Positions 13,139 to 24,057 are shown, counted from the stretch's first letter. The stretch: DNA of 64,000 nucleotides from Haemonchus contortus (GCA_000469685.2 LS997564.1:24072459-24136458); one strand, 5' to 3'. Numbers and translations: made by a program. Notes: generated from the letters alone by a model not told the origin.

Positions 13139-14448
13139 CAGAGTGCGGCAAAAGTTCTGGCAACGGTAAACATGACCGTAAAAACGGTCAAAGCGATCGA
13201 TTCATGATACAACTCCAACAGCATTTATCAACAGCTATATAGATCACGAAAACAAACTTGATCTTGAACTAGCCTCCTTTTGCGCGACTACAGGCTGAAA
13301 GTCTCCTAGGAAATGGGTCGACGGCGGCACGGAGGTAGTCTTCGTCCAAATCCTCCCATGCTTCAACAAGGGTTGCACGTAGAGCATCTAAACTTCTATG
13401 CTTAGTAGAGCAGGCTTTCCTCTTTAAAACTGACCACCCAGAATAGTCCAATGGATTCAGGCCTGGTTTGTTCGGGGGCCAATCGTCCAACAAGATGAAG
13501 TCTGGGAAGTGCGTTGCGCACCAGCCCTGTACCACACTGTACCTGTGTGCTGGAGCTTAGCCCTGTTGATAAGTCCATGTCCGGTTGCCGAAATGGGATT
13601 CAGCCCAAGGGAGTATCTCCTTCTCCAACATGCCTTCTAGGTAGGTCTTGCTATCCACCTTGACTCCTTTCTCCAAGAAAATCAGGGACATCTTGCCGTC
13701 CGATGTGATTGCTCCAAAAACCATCAACGGCCTGGGGTGTCCAGATCGCTGAGCAATCCCTACATGCTGGTTGGCTTCTGCAGGGCTTCCCGCTATCATC
13801 CTATCGTTTTGGGTGTTCAGGAATTGATCTGTTGAAAACAGGCATTCGTCAGTGAAAAGGATGTCGCTGTGCCGTGCCTGCGAAAATCGCTTTAGACGCT
13901 CCCTAAATCTTTTGAGCCTAGTTTTCTTCATACGCTTAGTTAGCATGTGAGCTTTTCTGATCTTATAGGAGCGAATCGAAGGTGGCTAGTGACAATCCTT
14001 CCGACAGATCGAGCAGAAATTCCGACCTCAAGAGCCGTTTATCTCTCGCACCTACATACGAGGGTGGCGGCGAATTTTCTCTCGAATGATTTTCACGATT
14101 TCCTTTGTCGTTGCACTCTTCGGTCTTCCATTTTTAGGCTTGTCCTCCATAGTTCCTGTCGCCTTGTACCAGTTGACGTCGTTGTACACGGTTCTTAAGG
14201 GAATCTGGAGCTGTTTGAACAAGGTCTTTGCCGTGCATTCAGCCAGATGGAGGTTCAGGATGGAGGGTCGCTGGTCTTTGCTCGTCACTATTCTGTAAAA
14301 TGGCATATTCAAGAACGGTCAGTTTATGGAGTGTACATATAGAAGAGGACTTGAAGTAAATAGTGGCACAGATCCTGCCGAGATCGAAGGCCTCATTTTT
14401 TATAGAGAACCTGGAACGGGTCTTTGCCAGAACTTTTGCCGCACCCTG
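13139..14448 (-). mobile_element. Full-length maT-type (DD37D) element, 1,310 bp
   Basis: Near-perfect terminal inverted repeats: left CAGAGTGCGGCAAAAGTT, right end reading CAGGGTGCGGCAAAAGTT on the minus strand. TA dinucleotides flank both ends (13,137-13,138 and 14,449-14,450). Inside lies a minus-strand transposase pseudogene. Size, TA duplication and DD37D spacing fit the maT clade of IS630/Tc1/mariner elements known from nematodes. Confidence 0.92.
13269..14312 (-). pseudogene. maT-like DD37D transposase, inactivated
   Basis: Minus-strand transposase. The N-terminal helix-turn-helix part lies at 14,052-14,312 (RTVYNDVNWYK, then DKPKNGRPKSAT). Stops and frame changes follow between about 13,950 and 14,060. 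The catalytic core is at 13,269-13,946: first Asp in DILFTDECLFS. The second Asp block, normally QQDGAPAH, reads Q-Q-G-stop-A-P-A-H, so the Asp has become Gly and the next codon is a stop. The third Asp is in GLNPLDYSGW. Counting from the lost second Asp to the third gives 37 intervening residues. The element cannot make an active enzyme. Confidence 0.92.
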
Positions 14449-14576
14449 TACACTTCTTCACCGTTTCTGTGCTGTTTCGACATCACATTGCAAATTTCTG
14501 TCTTATTCCTAACCCATAATAGCTATAGCACCGTTGAAGCTTCCGGGTTTGCTCGAGATCTTTTGTAGTCTACAAG

Positions 14577-14965
14577 CCTTCCAAAATAATGTTGTAGACT
14601 TGATGTTTTGTTAACTGCTGTTTTATCGCCGTAGTAGGCGATGCGAAAGTCTCACAAGAATGGCGATTCATGGGGCGAAACTTCGGCCTCAGACGGGACT
14701 CGAACCCGTACTTTACTTTCCGGGCACCGGGCTCTATCCCCTCCCCCCCCCCCCCCCTCACCGAGACCCGTTTGACCTCGCCTTTTTAATGCCATGTAAG
14801 CCATTAAGATAGCGAGGGCAAGCGGGGTCTCGGTAGTGTAAGGGATAGAGCACGGTGCCCGGAAAGCACAAGTACGGGTTCGAGTCCCGTCCGAGGCCGA
14901 AGTTTCGCCCACGAATCGCCATCCGTGTGAGATAATGTTGTAGATTTCCGGATCGACTTCCACGT
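14577..14965. repeat. Head-to-head pair of tRNA-like repeats around a poly-C tract
   Basis: Two copies of a tRNA-like sequence in opposite orientation. The + copy is at about 14,827-14,898: acceptor strands GTCTCGG/CCGAGGC, D-arm GTG...CAC, T-arm ACGGG-TTCGAGT-CCCGT, so good box A and box B. The anticodon loop reads CCGGAAA with C instead of U at position 33 and the variable loop is short, so it is probably not a working tRNA. The minus copy at about 14,680-14,770 is disrupted by a C homopolymer near 14,743-14,757. Same family as 20,982 and 62,700. Confidence 0.75.
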
Positions 14966-15324
14966 TATAGAGTGGGCCCCACCTACATACTGTGATAGTT
15001 TATCGCACTCCTGTGCTATGCTAGGTATGCCTCTGTACAAGCAGATCTTCTCTGCACAGAGGCAACATCAGTAATGAATATCAGAATTATAGAGCAGCAG
15101 CACCCTCCATTCAGCTTGGTCACGTTTCGATTGGATATAATAGTAAAGAGAGGAAAAGGAGGAGAAGTAAATATGTACTAGAGATTTGCTGCATACGATC
15201 AGTTTGGTCTGATTAAATGAAGATATAACGTGAGAAGCGCCTACATTGGCTTCGCGCACAGAAAGCCTCCATTTTATCGCTCATATGGATGGAATACTAC
15301 TTTCATCCAAGTATCAGCGCCTTC

Positions 15325-15819
15325 AAGGGCACAGTTCACGATAATTTTGGGTAATCAGATTATGATCAAAAATGGAAAATCAAATGTGTTTCCAAAGTGA
15401 AAAAAGACTTCGAAAAACCGTTAAAAAGGGGCTGTACGAAAACGTAACCAGTAAAGAAGAAGAGTGGGGCGTTTGGACGAGCTATACAATGTGTCTCACT
15501 GCGCGCGTGTGGGTCCTAGTGCGAATAACAGACAATGGTAAGCAAAAATTCATTCACTTATAAGCATAAATAAACAAAAAAAAACCCTAGTAACAGCAAA
15601 AGTAGCTCACCTTTCTCAGCCTCTAGGAGCAGGAAATTAAATAAGGGATCGCGGCAGCAAAGAGAATAGTAGAGGAAAAAAGAATGGGAGGAAAACATCG
15701 CCTAATCACTCGGCGATCAGCTGATTGTGTGCGAGTCCTGGAACGAACAGTTGCAATCTGTATTGTTTCGACACTCGTCTGACGTGACATCGATCGAGTA
15801 TTATCGTGAACTGGGCCTT
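15325..15819. mobile_element. Nonautonomous element, GGCACAGTTCACGAT family (copy B)
   Basis: About 495 bp with inverted ends AAGGGCACAGTTCACGATAA and TTATCGTGAACTGGGCCTT. Most of its interior is homologous to the element at 43,317-44,607 (for example GTGTGGGTCCT, GGTAAGCAAAAATTCAT, GCGATCAGCTG). It has an uninterrupted AGGAAATTAAATAAGGGAT at about 15,632-15,650, where the other copy carries a TTAA-flanked insertion. It lacks about 130 bp near the right end. No coding capacity. Confidence 0.85.
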
Positions 15820-16208
15820 TAAGAAGTTCCAAGGCAAAAAACGAATCGCCCACAAAGTTGTTGGCGCCTATTTTCCTAGTAGCAACACCGTTTCTACGCA
15901 ATAGTTAATTTTGAGGAATATTTCGTCTTTTTCTGGAAGAATAGGGAATGCTGAGGCAAGTGACATTCGATTACAGGTTTACGCTTTAGAGACTCTTCTT
16001 CCAAAGATCTACCTTCACAAAGCACTTACCAGTTCTGAAGAGATCTGGAATATTACTTCCGGAATAAATCCACTATCTAAACCGTGTCAACTGACGTCGA
16101 TAAGAGTCGATATAACCAATAAATACTTACTTTTCCGGAAATGATAAAATACTAACACTTACTGCAATTGCTGGAAAACGCAAAGCCTGCAGAGCCATGT
16201 GGGAGCTA
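15820..16208. other. No recognisable feature
   Basis: Short AT-rich spacer between two transposable elements. One 77-codon frame, not recognised. Confidence 0.5.
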
Positions 16209-16734
16209 CAGTAGCGTTCAAGAGTCTTTGGTGAAATGGTTCTTCAGCCGTACTTCGCAGTCGTAACTCCTTTCCCACTGGATCTAATCATGCGAAATTT
16301 CTATATTTCGAGCGTGGGTGTATTGTGAATATTTACCACTATTAACCTGCCATCTGATCATGTTCCAGATATTCCAAAGAGCATGAACTCAAAATCGACT
16401 GAAAATACAGATGATGGCCCTTCTAGAATCTTTTTCCTTTTTGTCATGTCTAAAGTGTACGAGCGATAATGCCGAACACAATAGGTGAGAAAAACGCTCA
16501 TACGGTGCGAATAAGTGCAGATGTCAACAACTTTAGTTTTAGCAAAATCTGCTACCGCAACAAACACCTTGCTCTATCTGTGGATGTTGCAGCTCCGCAG
16601 TCAAATAGTGTTGGGTAGGGTGAAATATGCTCTAGTTAAACATAACCAAACTTCACGCGATTTTGTCTACTAACAAAGAAGTTATGAACGAAAAAGCGTC
16701 AAAGCTTTTCACCGGAGACTTGTGAGCGCTACTG
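16209..16734 (+). mobile_element. Tc1/mariner-type MITE, CAGTAGCG family (copy 1)
   Basis: 526 bp, no transposase. Ends CAGTAGCGTTCAAGAGTCTT and, inverted, GACTTGTGAGCGCTACTG. Flanked by TA at 16,207-16,208 and 16,735-16,736. Closely related to the copy at 17,977-18,538 in the opposite orientation, including the block GTATTGTGAATATTTACCAC. Confidence 0.92.
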
Positions 16735-17976
16735 TATCTTTGGTGATAGCACTTCCTGTACATTTTCAATCCGAGCATAGAAGTGGGAAAAATCCGTCTA
16801 CTCTCTAGGAAGAGGTTACTACTACTCTCAGAGAAGTTTCTGAGCATAAGTCTAACTTTACAAAGTTCCGACGTCTGCTGCTTGAAGTGCAGATCGCCTT
16901 TTGTGGCTACTTTTACTTCTGTTTAGCTTGGGGGTGAGAGAAATTCAAACTTCTAGAGTTCTTCCTATCGGTCGATCTTTTTCGCAAAATAATGGACAGA
17001 TTTGGAATTTTCACTGCAGGCATAGCTGATGATGAAAATGCTTTGACCCGCTGGCGACCGCGCCTTTTACATTGTCTTTACATTATTTTTAATTTCTCTT
17101 ATAACTGTAGTTGGAAGTGAATGATTCCTGGACCGCGATGCCTCAAGATATTTAGAAGGCTGTGAGCTCAGCTGATACTTGAGAACATGAAAAAAATTAC
17201 ACGAACACTTGATAAATAATATAAATACAACGGGAGCGCGATATGGTGTGGCCCGCCGATCATCAATGGGTTAATTGAAAAAATAAGCCGGCCTTTGCTG
17301 TGGAAGTCCATTGTTCACGTGCGCTTTGGCAAAGTCTAGCTCTTATGATCTTTGTATCATGGGCGAACTGTTCAGTAGGTAGAACCAACAGAACTTGATT
17401 CTTTATAGTCTACTTCATCACGCAACTCAAAATGTATGGATGAGGTACCTTCGTTGTCAAAGTTTTCTATCAGATGGCGCATTCCCATTGAAAAAAACAA
17501 GATTAGCTGAGTAATCACAGAGATCATGGATGTGAATCATTGCTGTTTCAAAACAATACCGCTTGATGATTAGTATGAGCTAGTTGGGTAGGTTGTTTAT
17601 ATCTTTTTCAGAGGTAATGAACGAAACGAATGAGAGAAAATGAGGCAGAACAGAATTCTTCAGCAGTCTGGGGAGATACATTCCCCTTCAGCTCACCTTT
17701 TGATGTGCACAGGAGAGAGAATCAGCAGCAGTGACTGTCAAAAAACAGGAATAGAGAATCCAGAATTCGATGCAGCGGAGGTCCGAGGTAAAACAGAATG
17801 AAACACTGTCAGCTATCTCAATTCTACATACAATGAACAAATGCAACAACTTATATGGTTTAGGGTTCTCAACGGGTTATTGTGTAGATAGAAGTGTTCA
17901 CCTCTAATTAATCCCTTTGGGATGCGTGTCTAGCATTCACTCAGGACTGCGGATGTATTTAATTGCCCTAGACGTA
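16735..17976. other. Spacer between two inverted MITE copies
   Basis: Anonymous AT-rich sequence; no gene or repeat structure seen. Confidence 0.5.
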
Positions 17977-18538
17977 CAGTAGCGCTCAAAAGTGTTCGAT
18001 CAACGGTCTTTCACGCTTTTTCGTTCATAACTTTTTTTCTTAGTGGAGCAAATCGCGCGAAATTTTGATATGTTTTCATTTGATATTTTGATGTGTAGAT
18101 ATGTTATAAGGCATATTTCACGCTAGCCAACACTATTTGAATGTAAAGCAGCAATATCCGCATAATTATAGTAGAATAAGATGTTTATGCGACAGCCAAT
18201 TTCGCTAAGAGAAAGGTTAGTGACGTCTGCAGTTATTCGCACCTTATGTGCGTCTTTGTTCTCTTCTGTTTTCGGCATTAGCGCTCGTATACTTTAAACG
18301 TGGCAAAAGGAAAGAAATCCAAGAGGGGCCAATGTCTCTCTTTCCAGTAGATTTTGAATTCAAGCCCTTTAGGATATCTGGAACATGATCAGATTGCAGG
18401 TTAATAGTGGTAAATATTCACAATACACCCATGCTACACATATCGAAATTTCGCGTGATTAATTCCAGTAGGAAAAGGAGTTACGACTGAAAAGTACGGC
18501 TGATGAACCATTTCACCGAAGACTTTTGAGCGCTACTG
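17977..18538 (-). mobile_element. Tc1/mariner-type MITE, CAGTAGCG family (copy 2)
   Basis: 562 bp, ends CAGTAGCGCTCAAAAGTG and CTTTTGAGCGCTACTG, flanked by TA at 17,975-17,976 and 18,539-18,540. Homologous along its length to the copy at 16,209 but inverted relative to it. No coding potential; a transposase supplied elsewhere would be needed. Confidence 0.92.
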
Positions 18539-18987
18539 TATTTACATAGTTGCCTATACGATTCTCCTTCACTGAGTCTCTGCTCCAACTGTAGAACCAC
18601 GAAACCGCTAATTTTAAGGGAACGTTGCATGTCTGGGACTTCAAACATGATTTTAGGTCTAGGGATCTTCTTTCAAATGTTTTTTTAATGTCTATCTCTC
18701 GGGGAAAACATTCTGCAATAGTATTCTTCTTTGTTGAGTAATCTGTTTTTCTTTCGCATTTACCTTCAGAGCATCGATTTGTTGATAATCTATCAGGAGT
18801 TTCTCGAAAACATTAAAAAATTCCCCTCAAAAATGGAATCGTTCACATTTGTGGACCTGTGTAAGGGCTTTATAGTAGGGAGGAGGTGAATATTTCATAC
18901 CATACTCATTACACTGAGCCTGTGCAAATACGTAGTGGAAATATAAAGACATATAGATCCAGCCAATAAAAATATTGGTCATGAGCT

Positions 18988-19289
18988 GGGCGGAGGTGGT
19001 GTAGTGGCGAGTGGTGCACCATCTCATGTGCACGGTCACGAGTTCAGATCCCGGATCGACATCCGCCTAGGCCTACCAAGACTTCCATCCTTCCGGGGTC
19101 GGTTAATTGGTACTGGACTCGTCTGGGAGGATAAAAGCATTGACTTGTACATCGGCTGGCCACCGCAAGTCATTGTATAGGCCTCATATGCATTGATTAC
19201 GCCATTATGTTTCTGAATAGAAGTCGAATGCGATGCGTATACCTCAGACGTGAGTGATTAACGACAAAAGACTTTATCCTTTTAATAGC
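18988..19289 (+). mobile_element. tRNA-derived SINE with 8-bp target duplication
   Basis: Starts with a tRNA-like head: GGCGGAGGTGGTGTAGTGG (box A-like) and GAGTTCAGATCCC (box B-like), with GGCGGA pairing TCCGCC. A unique body follows (GTCGGTTAATTGGTACTGG, CGGCTGGCCACCGCAAGTC) and a short AT-rich tail. It is flanked by CATGAGCT at 18,980-18,987 and 19,290-19,297, a target duplication that delimits the insertion. Confidence 0.85.
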
Positions 19290-19297
19290 CATGAGCT

Positions 19298-20079
19298 ATT
19301 ATCATAGAGAATAACAACTGAAAAATATACACGCCGACTTCACTGACTTGTTTACCAATAACATAGAGAATAAATAAGCAATATAAATATACTCTTACAG
19401 ATAGGCTTCAACAATGCTATTAAACAACAATAGCCACTGATGGATTTCATGGCTTCTACGCAGATAAAATAGAATCCAAGCACAAATACACGTACTGAAA
19501 AATTCGAGACTTACTATATCTGGGAGACTAGTTGGCTGGAAATATTAGTTACTGCCTTTTCGCCGCCTGGGTTACATAGCTAGTGCTTTTCGCCGCCCGC
19601 CTGGGTTTTTTCTGCATAGATTACATCTTTAAGCGAAAGCGAAATTCCCAATGTGCAAACTCCAGCCGTTCACTAGCACACCTTGCTTTATCCCTTGTGG
19701 AAGTAAATTATGCCAAAGTACCATTAAAAATAAAACTAACTTTTTACTCCGCTCAAGTATATGGATGTCCTATTTGTAATACATGATTGTACAGAAGATT
19801 ATACTAATACTTCGGACCTTATACAGAATTTTGTATGGCAACGAACTCAGAAAGGCGATACAATAGTACACTTAAAAACTTGGTACAAAACCTTATGAAT
19901 GTATTTCCTAATTATTACCTAGACCTGGTAATCACCTGCAATAACAACAAAATCAACACAGAAGTGTATAAAAAACTAATGACCTCGAATTTAGAGTTAT
20001 TAAGATTCTACATTCAGTCTCAAATATTCCCAGAAAGTCCCTAAAATTGTATTACTTGGAAAACACCTGGAAGGGTCGG
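19298..20079. other. No recognisable gene
   Basis: AT-rich sequence with two short open frames (19,583-19,786; 19,835-20,044), neither recognised. A short local duplication of CTTTTCGCCGCC lies near 19,557-19,600. Confidence 0.45.
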
Positions 20080-20870
20080 ATTTCAAATGGGTCGAGCATG
20101 GGGTAGGTGCAATGGAGCACGTGTGAGTCTAGCGGAGCCCTGCCTCCAGTGGGCGGGGTATGCGCCGGAGTTGGGCGGTGCTATGGGCAAATCCTCCTCA
20201 TTTGATCTCATAACAGTCCAGTAGCCGTGAAAAAATGAGCAAATGTGAGGAATTGGTCAGCTGACAAAATAAAGGAAACTTAGCAGCATGTGGGCGGAGC
20301 GTTCTCTCAGTGGGTGGTACTTTCTTCACAAGTTCATAACCCGATTCAGTGAAGGCGGAGAGGCCTTGAAAAAGATTGAAAGTGTGAGAAGATCTCATGC
20401 GTGTTCAGAGTGTTTCTGAGATGCGAAAAAAGGGTCTATAGGAGAGCTGGAGTCAGCTTCTCGAAGTTGAAGGAGTTTGCACGGCGTGAGCAAAATCAAA
20501 CTCGCAAGGTCATGATTCTGTTCAGAATAGGTTCTAGAGTGCAGAAAAAAGTGGAATAAGAAACAAGGTCATCTCCCAAAGTGGCCAGCTATTGCACCGC
20601 GGTTAGCTTGGCTATAGGCTAGAATTCATAACTGTGTTGAAGGCGTTCGAGAAAGCGTGGTTATATGCATATAGAAGAAAAATGAACAAACCAGCGTAGT
20701 GCGAGGGCGCAAGATCAAAGTTTAGCAGTGTTCAGAAATGTTATAAAATGCGGAAAAAGTGGTCAGAGGGGGTCGAAGAAGAGTAGGCAGTTCCTCACAG
20801 TGAGGGAGATTCCCACTCTGAGGGCAGCGGGTGGGCGAAAATGAATTTTCATGAAATTATGCACTAAACT
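20080..20870. repeat. Diverged repeats with GGGCGGAG words
   Basis: Contains GTGGGCGG words (20,149; 20,290) and at least three diverged copies of a unit of the type GTGTTCAGAxxGTT then GATGCGxAAAAAGTGG near 20,402, 20,518 and 20,731. No coding evidence. Confidence 0.4.
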
Positions 20871-20981
20871 GGATATCATATTTGCATACGCCCTAAATAT
20901 CTCCAGTTTTTTCATAAGAATCAGATGTACTCTCCGAGATTCATGATCACCGTTCCAAACAGTAGCCGCATATTAGTACTT

Positions 20982-21435
20982 GTTTTGACTTGATGTTTTG
21001 TTAACTGCTGTTATTTCGCCGCAGTACGCGATCCGAAAGTCTCACAAGGTTGGCAATTTGTGGACATAACTTCAGCCTCGGACGGGACTTGAACCCGTAC
21101 TTGTCCTTTCCGGGGACCGTGCTCTTATCCTTTACACTACCGAGGCCCCGCTTGCCCTCGCCTTCTTAATGGCTTATATGCCATAGCTTATCAGCACTCA
21201 CACGTACAACGTGTTGAGCTGGTCGGCCAATATCAGCACAGAACCGTTAAGCTGTAAGCTTTACATGTTAGTACTTGTTTTGACTTGATGTTTTGTTAAC
21301 TGCTGTTATTTCGCCGCAGTACGCGATCCGAAAGTCTCACAAGGTTGGCGATTTGTGGACAAAACTTCAGCCTCGGGCGGGACTCCCGTCCAAGGCTGAA
21401 GTTTTGTCCACAAATCGCCAACCTTGTGAGTAGCC
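20982..21435 (-). repeat. tRNA-like repeat unit with partial second copy
   Basis: A minus-strand tRNA-like core at about 21,075-21,150 has the same box A, box B and CCGGAAA anticodon loop as the repeats at 14,577 and 62,700. The segment starting GTACTTGTTTTGACTTGATG occurs at 20,980 and again at about 21,271, bracketing the core, so the unit period is about 290 bp. The second copy breaks off at 21,382 and folds back on itself. Confidence 0.75.
21336..21430. repeat. 95-nt near-perfect hairpin
   Basis: CTCACAAGGTTGGCGATT... is followed after about 47 nt by its own reverse complement, ending ...AATCGCCAACCTTGTGAG, with only a few mismatches near the loop. It marks where the truncated tRNA-like repeat was copied back in inverted orientation. 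Confidence 0.9.
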
Positions 21436-21439
21436 GCAT

Positions 21440-21919
21440 AAGCACAGGAAGAAGCAGAAGAAGAAGTTGCGGCACTATAACTATTCGTGTGAGGAAACTC
21501 AGTAGAAGGAGACGGTTTAGGCATACTAATCTTAGATTTCAGAAGAATTATCTCATCCACCAACTCATGGCACTTTTTTTTTTGACAATCCTATTTTCCT
21601 CCAGCAATTGCTCGTTCTTCCTCATGACCTCGTTCATATCATGTTTCATCTCAATTAAGTAGCCCATAGCGGCCTTCAGGTGGGGCGGCAGGGAAAGATC
21701 ATTTGCCACTGGGTCGATGACGCGTTTGAGTTGATCGTCGAATTGTGGGCTTGAGAACTCGATGCGATGCGTTTTACACTTTCGTGCCTGGCTGAAATAA
21801 ACATCTGTGATCAAAGGGGTCTCCATTAACTGAAAATGAAGAAACAAGTAAACCTGTGTGGGTGGCGCCAAGAATGTGATTCCCCTCCTCGCCACTGAGA
21901 AACCCGAATCGATCGTCAA
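21440..21919 (-). pseudogene. Retroelement ORF1-like fragment with coiled coil
   Basis: Minus-strand reading of about 150 codons. It contains SSPQFDDQLKRVIDP and a Leu/Glu/Lys-rich segment, EMKHDMNEVMRKNEQLLEE, that looks like a coiled coil. A ten-T run near 21,573 shifts the frame; beyond it reads ELVDEIILLKSKI and then a Ser-rich tail up to the tRNA-like repeat. Resembles the ORF1-like region of nematode LINEs by composition only. A second minus-strand frame at 22,016-22,207 may be part of the same relic. Confidence 0.4.
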
Positions 21920-22207
21920 CTAGGGTCGATGACCGGATCGATTCTGCTCACTGCAGAGGAACTAAAATAAAATAACAGGAAAGTTATAGTAGCAGCAACA
22001 CTGGGGTGCGAAGGATCACCTCGAACCTAGTGTATGAGCAGAAAAATAAGGAATAGCCCGCTGGGCACAGAAACGGCAGCGATACAGCGTCCCAGAGAAG
22101 TTGACTAAACTCCGTTGAGAACGCCTAAGGACCGACCACTCGGCACAGACGCACGGACGCGAATGGAGGTGTAAAGTTCTAACTGGTAACACATTGAAGA
22201 TAACCAA

Positions 22208-23127
22208 ATTATTATAAACACAAAGTTTTTATACCTACTATCTTTACTCATTGCCGTGAATTTTATCATTTAGTGAAGAAATATTCTCTGCATAATGCAA
22301 AGCTTCTTCTACTATTGTCGGAGATGTTCAAAGTAGTGCAAGCGGTCCCTGCATACATATATACCGCAACATCACTACCAATGAGGCCCGAGTTCTTCAT
22401 TTAAAGCATACAGTCTATATTGCTATCGATTACCCCTATCCTGGTTGCTGCATGAGGCCCTTACAGCCTCTGCTGCTATCGATTATCCATATCCTGGTTT
22501 AGGCATATGATCGTGCGAAAGAAATTTTATGGAGTTTGACCTCAGAGTGAGTGCGCACATCCCTACTTTCACATTCAACCTCACTTCTATGCGCGTTTTT
22601 GAAAGCAATCCGATTGCTAGCAAAAACGCGCATGAGTGATTGTGTTCTCGCTTCTTACTTTATGTTTAATTCTTTTCTTTTCTTTACTTTAATTCCTTAC
22701 TTTTATTTTCACCTTCTTTAACATTGTCCAACTTGTTTTGTCATGCCAAAATTGTTTTCCTAGTTTTGTACTTGTTTTTTTCAAAAACTACATTGAATCA
22801 TATACGTAGCTTATTTTTACCTATATGCATTAATATACTCAACCTTCAATTTCAAACGTAGTGCTTACTCGTAGACTATGTTCAGCATACCTGTCGATTT
22901 TCATATGCAATCAGATCATTCGTAGACCATGGAGGACTTGTCTACGAAACTTCCGGCTGACGTAAGTAAAACAGTCGTTCCTCTGTTGATATTGCTCTTG
23001 AGGTATATCAAGTTTTATCAAATTACAACATCTTAACCCGTCCTTCGACTCAATTATTGTTGAATAATTACCTGCATTGTTCAGTTTTCACACAATGTTA
23101 TTATCATTGAAAAAATATGTCCTTAGA
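22208..23127. other. Non-coding, T-rich; short direct repeat and a hairpin
   Basis: A diverged direct duplication around GCTATCGATTACCCCTATCCTGG (22,420) and GCTATCGATTATCCATATCCTGG (22,476). A T/C-rich stretch runs from about 22,650 to 22,800. No gene. Confidence 0.5.
22589..22633. repeat. 45-nt hairpin
   Basis: ATGCGCGTTTTT pairs with AAAAACGCGCAT, with an inner AGCAATC/GATTGCT palindrome. Could be a terminator-like or cruciform element, or a chance palindrome. Confidence 0.7.
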
Positions 23128-23135
23128 TCTATTTC

Positions 23136-23637
23136 GGTGCTAAGTGGGTTGGGGGGGACCACGCGGCGCGGCTGCGGCGCGGCACCCTGCGCTCTCCAGC
23201 AATGTGGTAGTGGGCCTGAGTCTGGAAAGGAATGGTAAGGTTGTACTGATGTGTTTCGTGATTCAGAACAAACCATATGCTTGCATATTATGGATACACT
23301 ACTTCTGAGCCGATAAAACCTGTTTTTTAATAAGGGGAGGGGCTCCGGGGGTGGGTGAGATGGTTGTCTCGTGTAAAAAGCTAAGATGAGGTAAAAGTTG
23401 GACGTCCAATTGGCTCACCCACCCACGGAGCCCCTCCCCTTATTAAAAAACAGGTTTTATCGGCTCAGAAGTAGTGTATCCATAATATACAAGCATATGG
23501 TTTGTTCTGGATCACGAAACACATCAGTACAACCTTACCATTCCTTTCCAGACTCAGGCCCACTACCACATTGCTGGAGAGCGCAAGGTGCCGCGCCGCA
23601 GCCGCGCCGCGTGGTCCCCCCCAACCCACTTAGCACC
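23136..23637. mobile_element. GC-rich foldback element, GGTGCTAAGTGGG family (copy 1)
   Basis: 502 bp, almost entirely an inverted repeat: arms of about 210 bp around a spacer of about 65 bp. Starts GGTGCTAAGTGGGTTGG and ends with its complement. An identical 8-bp sequence, TCTATTTC, flanks both sides (23,128-23,135; 23,638-23,645). No transposase. The 8-bp duplication and GG termini are compatible with Merlin- or MULE-type mobilisation; superfamily not established. Confidence 0.95.
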
Positions 23638-23645
23638 TCTATTTC

Positions 23646-24057
23646 CTAATCTATGTTACTACTTTTACTTTTGTTGTTCATCAATATAAATTGTATGCAA
23701 CTTAGATTCTAGGCTTTGATGTCTCCGGTGTTGTGTCCTCTAATTTGGGAAATCCAGAGGCTAATGATTTATTATTTCTTAACAATTACTTCGGCGTCTA
23801 CTGCACTTTATATTATAGTTTCTTCTCTATTGATCACGGAACCTCATCCTCACTGATTATAGTTTCTCATAATTTACGTGAATTCGATTTTAACTTACTT
23901 GATCTAACGTTGCCCTCATCACATAGGTGTCCTACAGCCCCTACATGAGCTGTAGAATCATTCAGAATTTCAAAACGTCAGCAACGAAAACAAAGTTCAG
24001 AAGATCTTCACAGCAGCCCCTACCACATAGATGCATACCCTAAGGGGACCGCCAATT
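23646..24057. other. No recognisable gene
   Basis: AT-rich; one 71-codon frame (23,733-23,948), not recognised. Confidence 0.45.

Noticed and set aside
14743..14757. Functional tRNA genes in the 14.6-15.0 kb repeats
   Set aside because: Anticodon loop lacks U33, variable loop is too short, and the same sequence recurs as a dispersed repeat; the minus copy is broken by poly-C.
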